Shown here piece after piece: positions 43,956 to 53,362 of a DNA stretch of 64,000 nucleotides; position 1 is the stretch's first letter; each line of letters begins with the position of its first letter. The translations under genes were made by a program, and so were the position numbers. The DNA comes from Christensenella sp. Its GTDB lineage: Bacteria > Bacillota > Clostridia > Christensenellales > CAG-917. The notes under the pieces are model-generated. The model saw only the letters and a program-made list of their open reading frames with translations, did no database searches and was not told the origin of the DNA. The stretch lies in NCBI GenBank assembly GCA_022009775.1, contig CP091723.1:1054001-1118000 (forward strand). Direction: 5' to 3'.

Positions 43956-44107
43956 TTTGAAAATCCGATTCCAAAATTTGCAATAAGGACTTATGAAATA
44001 TACAAATCTCATAGTATGTAACCGTGTCGTTTGGCAGAAGTTGGATTTGTCGTAAATATCCGAATCGGCACTTTACAACATTAAAATATAAAGATAAAGA
44101 CTTGAAT

Positions 44108-45187
44108 ATGAAAAGAAAGCAGATTGTAAAAATCGAAAGAACGCTTATGCGTTTTCAGGACGGAGACCTTTACACGCCCGTCGAACTTGACGGCGTCGGG
44201 GTCTATCACGCCATTGCAAAACGTCTTGAAACGTTGCGCCTTACGATGCTCAATCTTGCCGACAGCGAAGTGGAATTTTCAAGAAGAACGAACAAATCCA
44301 TTGCGGCGGTTGCGCACGATATGAAGACGCCGCTTTCTATCATTTCGGGATATGCCGAGTGCATAAGCGACGGCATGGACGACAAGGACTATCCCGCGCT
44401 GATTTTGCAAAAAACGCAACAGATGAACGACATGGTCATCGCGCTCGTGGAGTCGTCTCATCAGCAACTCGAAAAGGAAGGCGCACACAAATTTTTGCAC
44501 GATTCGCGCGTGCTTTTCGGCAAAATTATGGAAAAGGTTTGTCCGCTTGCCGAGAGCAAAAACATAAAATTGAAAGTCGGCAAAATTCCGAGCGAGCGTA
44601 TACGTGCCGACGAACAGCAAATGGAACGAGTCATGCAAAATCTCGTGTCCAACGCGGTGAAGTATTCGCCCGAAGGCTCCACGGTGAAAGTGCGTTTTCA
44701 CAGGTGGGGTAAAAAACTCGTTATTTGCGTGAAGGACCACGGCATCGGCATTTCGAAAGAAAGTCAGCCGCTTATATTCGACCAGTTTTACACTGAAGAC
44801 AAATCTCGTTCTAGCGGCAACAGTCAGGGAGTCGGACTTTACGTCGTGAAAGGCATCGTGTCGGAACACGGCGGAACGATATACGTCAGCAGCAAAAAAG
44901 GGAAGGGAAGCACTTTTTACGTGCAGTTGCCCGTCGAGCCTGCGCTCAACGAAAAAATCTCTTACACCGGACGCTTTGACAGAAGACCGCTATGGCAGAA
45001 GATTCTATGGGAATTTTTCATGGGATGGGCTTTTGCAAGCGTATACCGCATTGCAAAATTTTTCGAGACGAGATGTATATCCACTCTTATTGCGGGGATT
45101 TTGTGCATCGGACTTTTTCCGTTTATATGGCTCGTTGATTTTATGAGTATAATAGTTTACGGCAGAATAACGTTTCTTGCCGATTGA
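44108..45187 (+). CDS. Sensor histidine kinase with C-terminal membrane segments
   Basis: 359 aa from ATG 44108. H-box AAVAHDMKTPLS, N-box NLVSNAVKYS, G1 DHGIGIS and G2 GVGLYVVKG are intact. No membrane segment precedes the kinase core; instead two hydrophobic helices follow it (about residues 285-310 and 325-350). The ribosome site is weak. A better site (ATAAGGA) precedes ATG 43993, which could add ~38 residues if one base were removed between 44030 and 44045, but still no transmembrane segment. The input is unknown. Confidence 0.82.
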   Translation: MKRKQIVKIERTLMRFQDGDLYTPVELDGVGVYHAIAKRLETLRLTMLNLADSEVEFSRRTNKSIAAVAHDMKTPLSIISGYAECISDGMDDKDYPALILQKTQQMNDMVIALVESSHQQLEKEGAHKFLHDSRVLFGKIMEKVCPLAESKNIKLKVGKIPSERIRADEQQMERVMQNLVSNAVKYSPEGSTVKVRFHRWGKKLVICVKDHGIGISKESQPLIFDQFYTEDKSRSSGNSQGVGLYVVKGIVSEHGGTIYVSSKKGKGSTFYVQLPVEPALNEKISYTGRFDRRPLWQKILWEFFMGWAFASVYRIAKFFETRCISTLIAGILCIGLFPFIWLVDFMSIIVYGRITFLAD

Positions 45188-45296
45188 AAGGGCGTCGTGT
45201 GACGCTTTTTTTCTTGCAAACGTACAAAAATCGCCGATTTTTGCGGCATAAAACGGCAGGTAAGCGTATGTCGATAAAAAAATACGCAAATAATAG

Positions 45297-45325
45297 TTGC
45301 ATATTTTTTATAATAATTGTAAAAT
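45297..45325 (+). promoter_or_regulatory. Promoter of gap
   Basis: TTGCAT (45297-45302), 17-bp spacer, TAAAAT (45320-45325). The leader is about 60 nt. Bases 45188-45296 show nothing else. Confidence 0.7.
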
Positions 45326-45392
45326 AATCACGGTTGAAAAAATATTTATCTTTCAATCGAATATGGAATACACCTTTATGGAGGAACTTATA

Positions 45393-46445
45393 ATGGCAAA
45401 CGTAAAAGTCGCTATCAACGGTTTTGGTCGTATCGGACGTCTCGCGTTCAGACAAATGTTCGGCGCAGAAGGTTATGAGATCGTGGCAATCAACGATCTT
45501 ACCAGCCCCAAAATGCTCGCACATCTCTTGAAGTACGATTCAACTCAAGGCAACTATGCAAATTCTCACACGGTCGAAAGTTGTGAAGCAGTTCTCAACG
45601 AAGACGGCACTGTGAAAGAAGACGGTTACATCGTCGTCGACGGCAAGAAGATCACCATCTATGCAAAAGCAAAGGCGGCAGAACTTCCGTGGGGCGAACT
45701 CGGTGTCGACGTCGTTTTGGAATGCACCGGTTTCTACACTTCAAAAGCAAAAGCACAAGCACACATCGACGCAGGCGCACGCAAGGTTGTCATCTCTGCT
45801 CCCGCAGGCAACGACCTTCCCACCATCGTTTACAACGTCAACCACACCACGCTCAAAGCGACCGACACCATCATTTCCGCTGCAAGTTGCACCACCAACT
45901 GCCTTGCACCTATGGCAAAAGCACTCAACGAGTATGCTCCTATCATGAGCGGTATCATGACCACCGTTCACGCATACACCGGTGACCAAATGCCCCTTGA
46001 CGGCCCGCAAAGAAAAGGCGATTTGAGAAGAAGCCGTGCGGCAGCAATCAACATCGTCCCAAACAGCACCGGCGCTGCAAAAGCAATCGGTCTCGTTATC
46101 CCCGAACTCAACGGCAAACTCATCGGTTCTGCACAACGCGTTCCGACCCCGACCGGTTCCACCACCATTCTCGTGGCAGTCGTTAAAGGTCAAGCAACGG
46201 TTGAAGGAATCAACGCAGCAATGAAAGCGGCAGCAACCGAATCTTTCGGTTACAACACCGACCAAATCGTTTCTTCCGACATCATCGGCAGCCGTTTCGG
46301 TTCTATCTTCGATGCAACGCAAACCATGGTTGCTCCTATGGAAGACGGCAACACCCAAGTTCAAGTGGTTTCCTGGTACGACAACGAGAACAGCTACACT
46401 TCTCAAATGGTTCGTACTATCAAGTACTTCTCCGAACTCAAATAA
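45393..46445 (+). CDS. gap: Glyceraldehyde-3-phosphate dehydrogenase
   Basis: 350 aa including the start. NAD-binding VAINGFGRIGR, catalytic ASCTTNC, and WYDNENSYTSQMV at the end. Glycolytic enzyme. Start ATG 45393 follows GGAGG; upstream in-frame codons lie in the leader. A-tract directly after the stop is part of the E1 element. Confidence 0.97.
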   Translation: MANVKVAINGFGRIGRLAFRQMFGAEGYEIVAINDLTSPKMLAHLLKYDSTQGNYANSHTVESCEAVLNEDGTVKEDGYIVVDGKKITIYAKAKAAELPWGELGVDVVLECTGFYTSKAKAQAHIDAGARKVVISAPAGNDLPTIVYNVNHTTLKATDTIISAASCTTNCLAPMAKALNEYAPIMSGIMTTVHAYTGDQMPLDGPQRKGDLRRSRAAAINIVPNSTGAAKAIGLVIPELNGKLIGSAQRVPTPTGSTTILVAVVKGQATVEGINAAMKAAATESFGYNTDQIVSSDIIGSRFGSIFDATQTMVAPMEDGNTQVQVVSWYDNENSYTSQMVRTIKYFSELK

Positions 46446-46569
46446 AAACTGCGCTATTTAGCGAATAGCTTTGTCAAAGCCCCTTGCTCATCAACTCATG
46501 TGCGTCAGCACATTAGGGTTGCTGTTTAAGGGGCTTTTTCGCGCTCTTCATCTAAATATCGCAGTTTTT
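46444..46569 (+). repeat. Folded 3' element E1, copy at gap
   Basis: Begins with the last two bases of the stop codon. Outer arms AAAAACTGCGCTATTTAG and CTAAATATCGCAGTTTTT pair with one mismatch; GAATAGC pairs with GCTCTTC; AAAGCCCCTT with AAGGGGCTTT; CAAC with GTTG; tip ATGTGC-GTCA-GCACAT. Compared with the fba copy several pairs change on both sides (AAC/GTT to AGC/GCT, TAC/GTA to TGC/GCA). It ends in T-run, as a terminator would. Confidence 0.85.
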
Positions 46570-46674
46570 TATGATAAGGGATACGCAAGTTTACGGACGG
46601 CACGCAGGAATGCGTGCCGTTCTTTTATAGCGTTGATTTTTCTGTGCGTTACAAAAGTTTCGCGACGTGTACTT

Positions 46675-46954
46675 TAATTGCAACTTGCCCCCTTCGTCAT
46701 CTGTTTCCCCCCATCGCCGTTCCCTCTTGAAAGGGAACCCACGGCGACTGCGTAGCAGGGGGACACACTCGGTCGAGACATAACTTGCGTCATTTCTCTT
46801 ATTATGTCTCTCGTTCGCAAGCGAAAGAAACAACGCTCGCTTGCTCACTTGTACTATTCGTCAAGTCCGACGCTCGATGCGGTCGTCGCCTTGCGACTCC
46901 ACGCCCGAATAAACAACTGCCGTTAATAAGCACGCTTCGAATGAGGTTTTGTTT
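46675..46954 (+). repeat. Dispersed repeat R2, copy a
   Basis: Shares with copies at 48098-48470 and 60577-61105 (reversed) a core: GCAACTT..CCC, a hairpin GGGAACCCACGG-type segment, GACACACTCGGTCGAGACAT, and the right end CCGTTAATAAGCACGCTTCG. Internal parts differ. No conserved coding frame. Confidence 0.75.
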
Positions 46955-47139
46955 CGGGTGTGGGTATCCCACCCAATCAAACCACCAAGCCGGCAATCTT
47001 GCGAAACTGTGGCAAGAGTTTTATCCGTGATTGAACTGATAGCAAAGATTTTCGGCGCGGTTAGCAGAACAATAAGCCTAATGCGGCTCTCGACGTTGCT
47101 TGCAATCAAGCGATGCCGTTGCCGCGATGACGGCTTTTA
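46955..47139 (+). repeat. Structured repeat R3, single copy
   Basis: Same unit as 13434-14000, starting CGGGTGTGGG and ending in a GCCGT/ACGGC stem plus TTTT. It directly follows an R2 repeat and runs to the stop of the unknown minus-strand gene, for which its end could act as spacer. Confidence 0.8.
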
Positions 47140-47920
47140 TCATTTGACTATGCTTCCGTTTCTTGCGGATTGATATATCACCCAATAGCCGTTTTCACCG
47201 TCGGGCAAGGGGGAGCCAGACGCAAGCGTTTTCGAGTTCGTCGGGCGGTGAGGTTTTGTCTTTTGACGGCACTCCGTAACAGATAAAAGACGGCTCTTTT
47301 TCGTTGAAAAGCAAGCCGACGACGTAGTATCCGTCGGATGTTTCGACGCGCACCCATTTGGAGTTTTCAACTGCTTCGTCAAGTGCTTTTTCGCTTGGAT
47401 GGCACACGAACAATTCGTCAATCTGCGGCTTTACCGCATAATAAAAATTGTTGCCGTCGTATTTTGTCCACTCGTTTGTAAATGATAAGTTTTTAATGGT
47501 TTCCGCACCCGTTTTTACGATATTCGACGTGTCGCGAAACGACGTTTTTTGGGTGTCTTCTTCAAGCGTTTCGACATGTTTTTTCGCTATCTTTTCGACG
47601 GCTTTTTGCTTGTTGTATTCATCTATTTCCGCAAGCGTTTTGCTCTTTGCCCCGTGTCCGCCGAACATAATCAACGCACTTGAACGTACGACGCACGAAA
47701 CGTAGCAATTTGCGCGAAACGGCACTTCAAAAGCCGTATTTGAGTTGTAAAGTGCTATTTCTGCAATTTCATTGCTTACGAGATACAACTTTGCATTGCT
47801 CGGTCTGAAGTCTAGATTGCAAGACCCTTTGACAACGTTTTGCCCCGGTACGCTCTGATATTTGACCATTCCTTTGTGTCCGCCGCCGCTCAATACGATA
47901 ATTTCTTTTTTATTGTCCAT
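47140..47920 (-). CDS. Protein of unknown function, frame broken near the end
   Basis: About 259 aa after removing one base from the G-run at 47209-47213 (C-run on the coding strand); the end then reads WLPLPDGENGYWVIYQSARN. Residues 1-90 (SGGGHKGMVKYQSVPG ... ALIMFGGHG) look like a beta-rich domain; 95-135 is a charged helical linker; 140-259 is a second domain with two YYVVG/NFYYAVK strands. I recognise no family with confidence. A related N-terminal domain occurs, as I recall, in other uncharacterised clostridial proteins. It is isolated between repeats. Confidence 0.65.
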
Positions 47921-48097
47921 TTTTCACCTTATGCAATCTTATGCTCACGTGTCGTCAATAATGCGTTTTCTTTTCGCTCTGCTTGATTCTTTGGCCAAGC
48001 GTGTGTGTAGGGGGGGGGATAAGAACGTAACGAAAGAGCAAAGTGCGTGTATAAAGTTTTGTTTTGTTCTCGGCTCTACAAGGGTTGGCGTGTAAAA

Positions 48098-48470
48098 CCC
48101 TAAATAGAATTGCCCCATCTTTCCGGACCGCGCCGGTATTTCTTCCACCACTCTACAAAGGTTTTGCGTGTAAAACTCTAATGCAACTTTCCCCTTTCCT
48201 CATGTGTTTTCCCTATCACCGTTCCCCCTTGCAGGGAACCCACGGTGACCGCGTAGCGGGGGACAACACTCGGTCGAGACATAACTTACGCCATTTCTCT
48301 TTTTATGCCACTTCGCCTGCGTGGCAGCTACGCAACAGAACGCCACGCATTCTCGTACTTCACGTCAAGTCCGACACTCGATTTGCTCGCCGCCATTGCG
48401 GCTCGTGTTCCGTCTTTGAAGTTGCACATACCGTCTATAAGTACGCTCCGAATAGGCTTTTGTTCGATAG
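48098..48470 (+). repeat. Dispersed repeat R2, copy b
   Basis: Longer copy of R2. It adds on the left a segment around AGAATTGCCCCATCTTTCCG that is shared with copy c, and in the middle a palindrome around GCGTGGCAGCTACGCAAC. Open frames through it are repeat-borne and not supported as genes. Bases 47921-48097 are unassigned spacer. Confidence 0.75.
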
Positions 48471-48585
48471 CTAACAATAAACTGTGCGTGTGGCGTGCGC
48501 GTTGTGTGTAAAGCGCGCCCGTGCGACTATATCTTGTTATAAATATATATTATATAAAAATTTTCGATTTCTTTTGGTTTTTCGT

Positions 48586-48647
48586 TTGACATTGATGCGG
48601 AATATTGATAAGATATAAAGGCTTACGAAAGCCGTAAGCAGTTTTTT
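48586..48647 (+). promoter_or_regulatory. Promoter and leader hairpin of the L7Ae-like gene
   Basis: TTGACA (48586-48591) and TAAGAT (48609-48614), 17-bp spacer. At the predicted start of the transcript GCTTACG pairs with CGTAAGC (48621-48638) and a six-T run follows, the shape of an intrinsic terminator inside the leader. Confidence 0.75.
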
Positions 48648-48662
48648 AGTGTGCAAAAAGTT

Positions 48663-48929
48663 ATGGACAAAGAAAAACTTGAACAAATGCTTACAAACTC
48701 TTCAAAAGTTGTCGGTTCCAAGCAGGTTTTGAAGGGAATATCCAACTCTACCGTCAGGTGTGTGATCGTAGCGTTGGACGCCGATGCGGAACTGAGACGC
48801 AAAATCGTTGCCGCAGCAAACGCTCGTCGCGTGGACGTGACCTTTGCCGCTTCAAAGAAGAGGCTGGGGGAACTGGCGGGAGTGGAAGTTGCAGCCGCGG
48901 TTGTTGGTATCACCGAAGCGAAGGCATAG
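48663..48929 (+). CDS. L7Ae-family ribosomal protein (YbxF/RplGB type)
   Basis: 88 aa from ATG 48663 (GTG 48651 is an alternative). VGSKQVLKGISNSTVRCVIVALDAD and the end VEVAAAVVGI fit bacterial L7Ae-like proteins, which bind K-turn RNA. Its usual place in Firmicutes is between rpoC and rpsL, as here before rpsL. No good ribosome site precedes either start. Confidence 0.85.
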   Translation: MDKEKLEQMLTNSSKVVGSKQVLKGISNSTVRCVIVALDADAELRRKIVAAANARRVDVTFAASKKRLGELAGVEVAAAVVGITEAKA

Positions 48930-48990
48930 AGTCTTGATTGCACCTGTTGGGTTGCAGGTACATTCGAAAAATCTTACAGGAGGAACAATA

Positions 48991-49365
48991 ATGCCAACCA
49001 TCAATCAACTTATCAGAAAAGGCAGAGAAAAACAGGTTAAGAAGTCATTGACGCCTATCATGGACCAATGCCCGCAAAAACGCGGTATTTGCTTGAGCGT
49101 CACGACAACTTCCCCGAAGAAGCCGAACTCCGCTCTTCGTAAAATCGCAAGAGTGCGTTTGGTCAACGGTATGGAAGGAACTGTTTATATCCCCGGCGAA
49201 GGTCACAATCTGCAAGAACACAGCGTGGTTCTCATCAGAGGCGGCAGAGTCAAGGATTTGCCTGGTGTGCGTTATCACATTATCCGTGGTGCTCTTGATA
49301 CGGCAGGCGTTGCAAAACGCGGTCAGGCAAGAAGCAAATACGGTGCGAAACGCCCCAAAAAATAA
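48991..49365 (+). CDS. rpsL: 30S ribosomal protein S12
   Basis: 124 aa with TTSPKKPNSALRKIARVRL and the decoding-site loops, where streptomycin-resistance lysines lie. Start ATG 48991 after AGGAGG; an earlier frame overlaps the L7Ae gene. Confidence 0.97.
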   Translation: MPTINQLIRKGREKQVKKSLTPIMDQCPQKRGICLSVTTTSPKKPNSALRKIARVRLVNGMEGTVYIPGEGHNLQEHSVVLIRGGRVKDLPGVRYHIIRGALDTAGVAKRGQARSKYGAKRPKK

Positions 49366-49398
49366 TTTTTTCGAATGTATTCATTTTAGGAGGTTAAT

Positions 49399-49869
49399 AT
49401 GCCAAGAAGAAGTGGCGTGCCTAAAAGAGACGTTTTGCCCGATCCCGTATACGGCAGCAAGGTTGTGACCAAGCTCGTCAACCAAATCATGCTCGACGGA
49501 AAGAAAGGAACGGCACAAACGATCGTCTACGAGGCTTTCAATATAGCAGCAAACAAACTCGGCGTCGACGCAATGGACGTTTTCAACAAAGCGCTTGAAA
49601 ACGCAATGCCCATGCTCGAAGTCAAAGCGAGACGTGTGGGTGGTTCTACCTACCAAGTCCCGATGGAAATTCGTCCCGAACGCAGACAAACTCTTGCAAT
49701 TCGTTGGATCGTGACTTTCGCAAGAAAGAGAAGCGAAAAGACTATGGACGCAAGACTTGCGGGCGAACTTATGGACGCATTCAACATGACCGGCGGCGCA
49801 GTCAAGAGAAAAGACGAAATGCATCGCGCGGCAGAAGCAAACAAAGCGTTTGCACATTATAGGTGGTAA
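49399..49869 (+). CDS. rpsG: 30S ribosomal protein S7
   Basis: 156 aa: PRRSGVPKRDVLPDPVYGSK at the start, RVGGSTYQVPMEIRPERR in the middle. Nucleates the 30S head. AGGAGG site; 3 bp before fusA. Confidence 0.97.
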   Translation: MPRRSGVPKRDVLPDPVYGSKVVTKLVNQIMLDGKKGTAQTIVYEAFNIAANKLGVDAMDVFNKALENAMPMLEVKARRVGGSTYQVPMEIRPERRQTLAIRWIVTFARKRSEKTMDARLAGELMDAFNMTGGAVKRKDEMHRAAEANKAFAHYRW

Positions 49870-49872
49870 TTT

Positions 49873-51969
49873 ATGTCTAGAAAATATGCTCTTGATAAGG
49901 TGAGGAATATCGGCATAATGGCACACATCGATGCCGGCAAAACCACGACGACTGAGCGTATTCTCTACTACACCGGCGTAAACAGAAAACTCGGCGAGAC
50001 TCACGACGGTTCCGCAACCATGGACTACATGGAGCAGGAACGTGAAAGAGGTATCACGATTACGTCAGCGGCAACGACGGCGGTGTGGAAGGGACATCAA
50101 ATCAACATCATCGACACTCCCGGTCACGTTGACTTCACGGTTGAAGTCGAACGTAGCCTTAGAGTGTTGGACGGAGCGGTTGCTGTGTTTTGCGCAAAGG
50201 GCGGTGTAGAACCCCAGTCCGAAAACGTGTGGCGTCAGGCAGACACGTACAAAGTGCCCAGAATCGCGTTCGTCAATAAGATGGATATCAACGGTGCAGA
50301 TTTCTTCAACGCAGTCAAGATGATGCGTGAAAGATTGAATGCAAACGCCGTTCCCATCACGTTGCCGATCGGCAAAGAGTCCGAGTTCGAAGGAGTCATC
50401 GACTTGCTTACGATGCAGGCGTTCTACTTCGATCAAAAGGATAAAGGCGTAACGTTCTACGCGAAAGAAATTCCTGCAGAGTACAAAGAACTTGCAGAAG
50501 AATACCGCATCAAAATGCTCGAAGCGGCGGCGGACTTCGACGAGAACATCTTTGAAAAACTCATCATGGAAGACTATGATTCGATTTCTCTCGACGAAGT
50601 AAAGGCGGCAATCCGCAAGGGCACAATCGAGATGAAACTCAATCCGGTTCTTTGCGGAAGTTCTTACAAGAACACGGGCGTGCAACTCATGCTCGACGCA
50701 GTCGTGGATTTCCTTCCCGCTCCGACGGACGTCGCGAGCATCGAAGGTATCAATCCCAAGACCGGCGAAACGGAACTTCGTCACCCCGGTGAAAAAGAAC
50801 CGTTCAGCGCACTCGTCTTTAAGATTCTCACCGATGAATTCGTCGGCAAGTTGTCTTTCATCCGTATCTATTCGGGCACGCTTACGACGGGCAGTATGGT
50901 TTACAACACCGTCAAAGGCGAAAACGAGAGAATCGGTCGTATCCTTCGTATGAATGCGGACAACAGAGAAGACGTTGAAGAAGCGTATGCAGGCGACATC
51001 GTCGCAGTCATCGGCCTTAAGAAGAGCACGACGGGCGATACGCTCTCTGACAAAAACAATCAAATCATTCTTGAAAACATGGTCTTCCCCGACCCTGTCA
51101 TCAAGGTGGCAATCGAGCCGAAATCGAAAGCCAGCCAAGAAAGAATGAATATGGCAATCATCAAGTTGCAGGAAGAAGATCCGACCTTCAAGGCGTACAC
51201 CGACAAGGAAACGGGACAAACCATCATCGCAGGTATGGGCGAACTTCACCTTGACATCATCGTGGACAGAATGTTCAGAGAGTTCAAAGTCGAAGCAAAC
51301 GTCGGTAAGCCGCAAGTCAGTTATCGCGAAACTATCACGAAACCTGTCAGGGCAGAAGGCAAATTCGTTCGTCAGTCGGGCGGTCACGGTCAATACGGCC
51401 ACATCGTCATCGAGATGGAACCCAATCCCGAAAAAGGTTTGGAAATGGAAAACTGCATCGTCGGCGGCGTCGTAAACAAAGAGTTTGCAAATGCTGCTTG
51501 GGAAGGCATCAAGGAAGCGGCACAAAGCGGTATCATCGCAGGATACGAGTGCGTGGACTTCAAGGTCAGACTCGTTGACGGCAGCATGCACGAAGTCGAC
51601 AGTTCCGAAATGGCTTTCAAGATTGCAGGTTCTATGGCTTTCAAAGAAGGCGCGGCAAAAGCGGGCGCAACCTTGCTCGAACCGATTATGAAGGTTGAAG
51701 TCGTAACTCCCGAAGATTATCTCGGCGACGTTATGTCTAATCTCAACTCCAGACGCGGTCAGGTCAAAGGTATCGAACCCAGAAACGGAGCGCAAGTCGT
51801 CGATTGCGACGTTCCGCTCTCAGAAATGTTCGGTTATGCAACCAGTTTGCGTAGCATAACGCAGGGCAGAGCAAACTTCACAATGTTGTTTGACCACTAT
51901 GCAGTCGTTCCTAAGAGCGTCGCAGAAAAGGTCATCGGCGAAGTGAAGGCAAGAGATTCCAAAAAGTAA
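49873..51969 (+). CDS. fusA: Elongation factor G
   Basis: 698 aa translocase. G1 AHIDAGKTTT, G2 region RGITITSAAT, G3 DTPGHVDF, G4 NKMD; domains II-V follow with GMGELHLDII and the HGQYGHIVIEM segment. Intact. Start 3 bp after rpsG. Confidence 0.97.
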   Translation: MSRKYALDKVRNIGIMAHIDAGKTTTTERILYYTGVNRKLGETHDGSATMDYMEQERERGITITSAATTAVWKGHQINIIDTPGHVDFTVEVERSLRVLDGAVAVFCAKGGVEPQSENVWRQADTYKVPRIAFVNKMDINGADFFNAVKMMRERLNANAVPITLPIGKESEFEGVIDLLTMQAFYFDQKDKGVTFYAKEIPAEYKELAEEYRIKMLEAAADFDENIFEKLIMEDYDSISLDEVKAAIRKGTIEMKLNPVLCGSSYKNTGVQLMLDAVVDFLPAPTDVASIEGINPKTGETELRHPGEKEPFSALVFKILTDEFVGKLSFIRIYSGTLTTGSMVYNTVKGENERIGRILRMNADNREDVEEAYAGDIVAVIGLKKSTTGDTLSDKNNQIILENMVFPDPVIKVAIEPKSKASQERMNMAIIKLQEEDPTFKAYTDKETGQTIIAGMGELHLDIIVDRMFREFKVEANVGKPQVSYRETITKPVRAEGKFVRQSGGHGQYGHIVIEMEPNPEKGLEMENCIVGGVVNKEFANAAWEGIKEAAQSGIIAGYECVDFKVRLVDGSMHEVDSSEMAFKIAGSMAFKEGAAKAGATLLEPIMKVEVVTPEDYLGDVMSNLNSRRGQVKGIEPRNGAQVVDCDVPLSEMFGYATSLRSITQGRANFTMLFDHYAVVPKSVAEKVIGEVKARDSKK

Positions 51970-52058
51970 GCGTATATATAGTTTAATATTATATATATAA
52001 ACACTTTGGATAATAAATAATAAAAAAAACCAAAAAACAATATTGGAGGAATTCTAGT

Positions 52059-53264
52059 ATGGCAAAAGCAAAGTTTGAAAGAACAAAGCCGCACGTTAAC
52101 ATCGGTACTATCGGACACGTTGACCACGGCAAAACCACTCTTACCGCTGCAATCACTATGTATTGCGCATCCAAGGGCGAAGCTCAAGCGATGAAGTACG
52201 ACGAAATCGATAAGGCGCCGGAAGAAAAAGCAAGAGGAATCACGATCAACACCGCACACGTCGAGTACGAAACCCCGAAGCGTCACTATGCACACGTTGA
52301 CTGCCCGGGCCACGCGGACTATGTTAAAAACATGATCACCGGTGCTGCACAAATGGACGGCGCAATCCTTGTTGTTGCTGCTTCCGACGGCCCGATGCCC
52401 CAAACTCGTGAGCACATCCTTCTTGCTCGTCAGGTTGGTGTTCCTTACATCATCGTCTTCCTTAACAAGTGCGACCAAGTCGACGACGAAGAACTTCTCG
52501 AACTCGTCGAAATGGAAGTTCGCGAACTTCTTAACGAATACGGCTTCCCCGGAGACGACACTCCGATCATCCGTGGTTCTGCATTGAAAGCAATGGAAGC
52601 AGGTCTTGCTGGTAAGTGGGACGATCCCGCATTTGCACCTATTCAAGCACTTCTTGACGCAGTTGACAGCTACATTCCGGATCCTCAACGTGATACCGAC
52701 AAACCGTTCTTGATGCCTGTTGAAGACGTCTTCACCATCACCGGTCGTGGTACCGTTGCAACCGGTAGAGTTGAACGTGGTATCCTTAAGATGGGCGACA
52801 AGGTTGAAATCGTTGGTCTTTCCACCGAAAAGAAAGAAACCACCGTTACCGGTATCGAAATGTTCCGTAAACTTCTCGACTTCGCAGAGGGCGGCGACAA
52901 CATCGGTGCATTGCTCCGTGGTATTCAAAGAAACGAAATCGAACGTGGTCAAGTTCTTGCAAAACCGGGTTCCATTCATCCCCACACTCACTTCACAGCT
53001 CAAGTTTACGTCTTGACGAAAGATGAAGGTGGCCGTCACACTCCGTTCTTCGACGGATATCGTCCGCAATTCTACTTCAGAACAACAGACGTTACCGGCT
53101 CCATCAAATTGCCTGCAGGCGTTGAAATGGTTATGCCTGGTGACCACATCGACATGGAAATCACCCTTATCACCCCGATCGCAATCGAAGAAGGTCTCCG
53201 TTTTGCTATTCGTGAAGGCGGTAGAACCGTTGGTTCCGGTGTCGTTGCGAAGATCATCGAATAA
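52059..53264 (+). CDS. tuf: Elongation factor Tu
   Basis: 401 aa. GHVDHGKTT, RGITINTAHVE, DCPGHADY, NKCD and the C-terminal barrel domains. Delivers aminoacyl-tRNA. GGAGG before ATG 52059. Slightly different codon choice from most genes here, as expected for very high expression. Confidence 0.97.
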   Translation: MAKAKFERTKPHVNIGTIGHVDHGKTTLTAAITMYCASKGEAQAMKYDEIDKAPEEKARGITINTAHVEYETPKRHYAHVDCPGHADYVKNMITGAAQMDGAILVVAASDGPMPQTREHILLARQVGVPYIIVFLNKCDQVDDEELLELVEMEVRELLNEYGFPGDDTPIIRGSALKAMEAGLAGKWDDPAFAPIQALLDAVDSYIPDPQRDTDKPFLMPVEDVFTITGRGTVATGRVERGILKMGDKVEIVGLSTEKKETTVTGIEMFRKLLDFAEGGDNIGALLRGIQRNEIERGQVLAKPGSIHPHTHFTAQVYVLTKDEGGRHTPFFDGYRPQFYFRTTDVTGSIKLPAGVEMVMPGDHIDMEITLITPIAIEEGLRFAIREGGRTVGSGVVAKIIE

Positions 53265-53297
53265 TATTTGTTCTTTCAATAAAATATACAACAATGC

Positions 53298-53324
53298 TCT
53301 ACACGGCAAAAATCTTGCCGTGTA
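53298..53324 (+). other. Perfect hairpin between tuf and rpmG
   Basis: CTACACGGCAA pairs with TTGCCGTGTAG across AAATC. It is followed by GGGGTG, not T-run, so it is not a standard terminator; a processing or stabilising site is more likely. Confidence 0.75.
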
Positions 53325-53362
53325 GGGGTGTCGTATTGAAAAAGAACAAAAAGGAGGCTACT

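Noticed and set aside
48064..48474. 136-codon frame in repeat R2
   Set aside because: Lies wholly in a dispersed repeat; related frames in other copies are broken, so coding is not conserved.
50065..51795. 576-codon minus-strand frame opposite fusA
   Set aside because: Long antisense shadow of EF-G caused by codon bias; no domain and no ribosome site.
51897..53309. 470-codon minus-strand frame opposite tuf
   Set aside because: Antisense shadow of EF-Tu, Val/Phe/Cys-rich, no recognisable motif.
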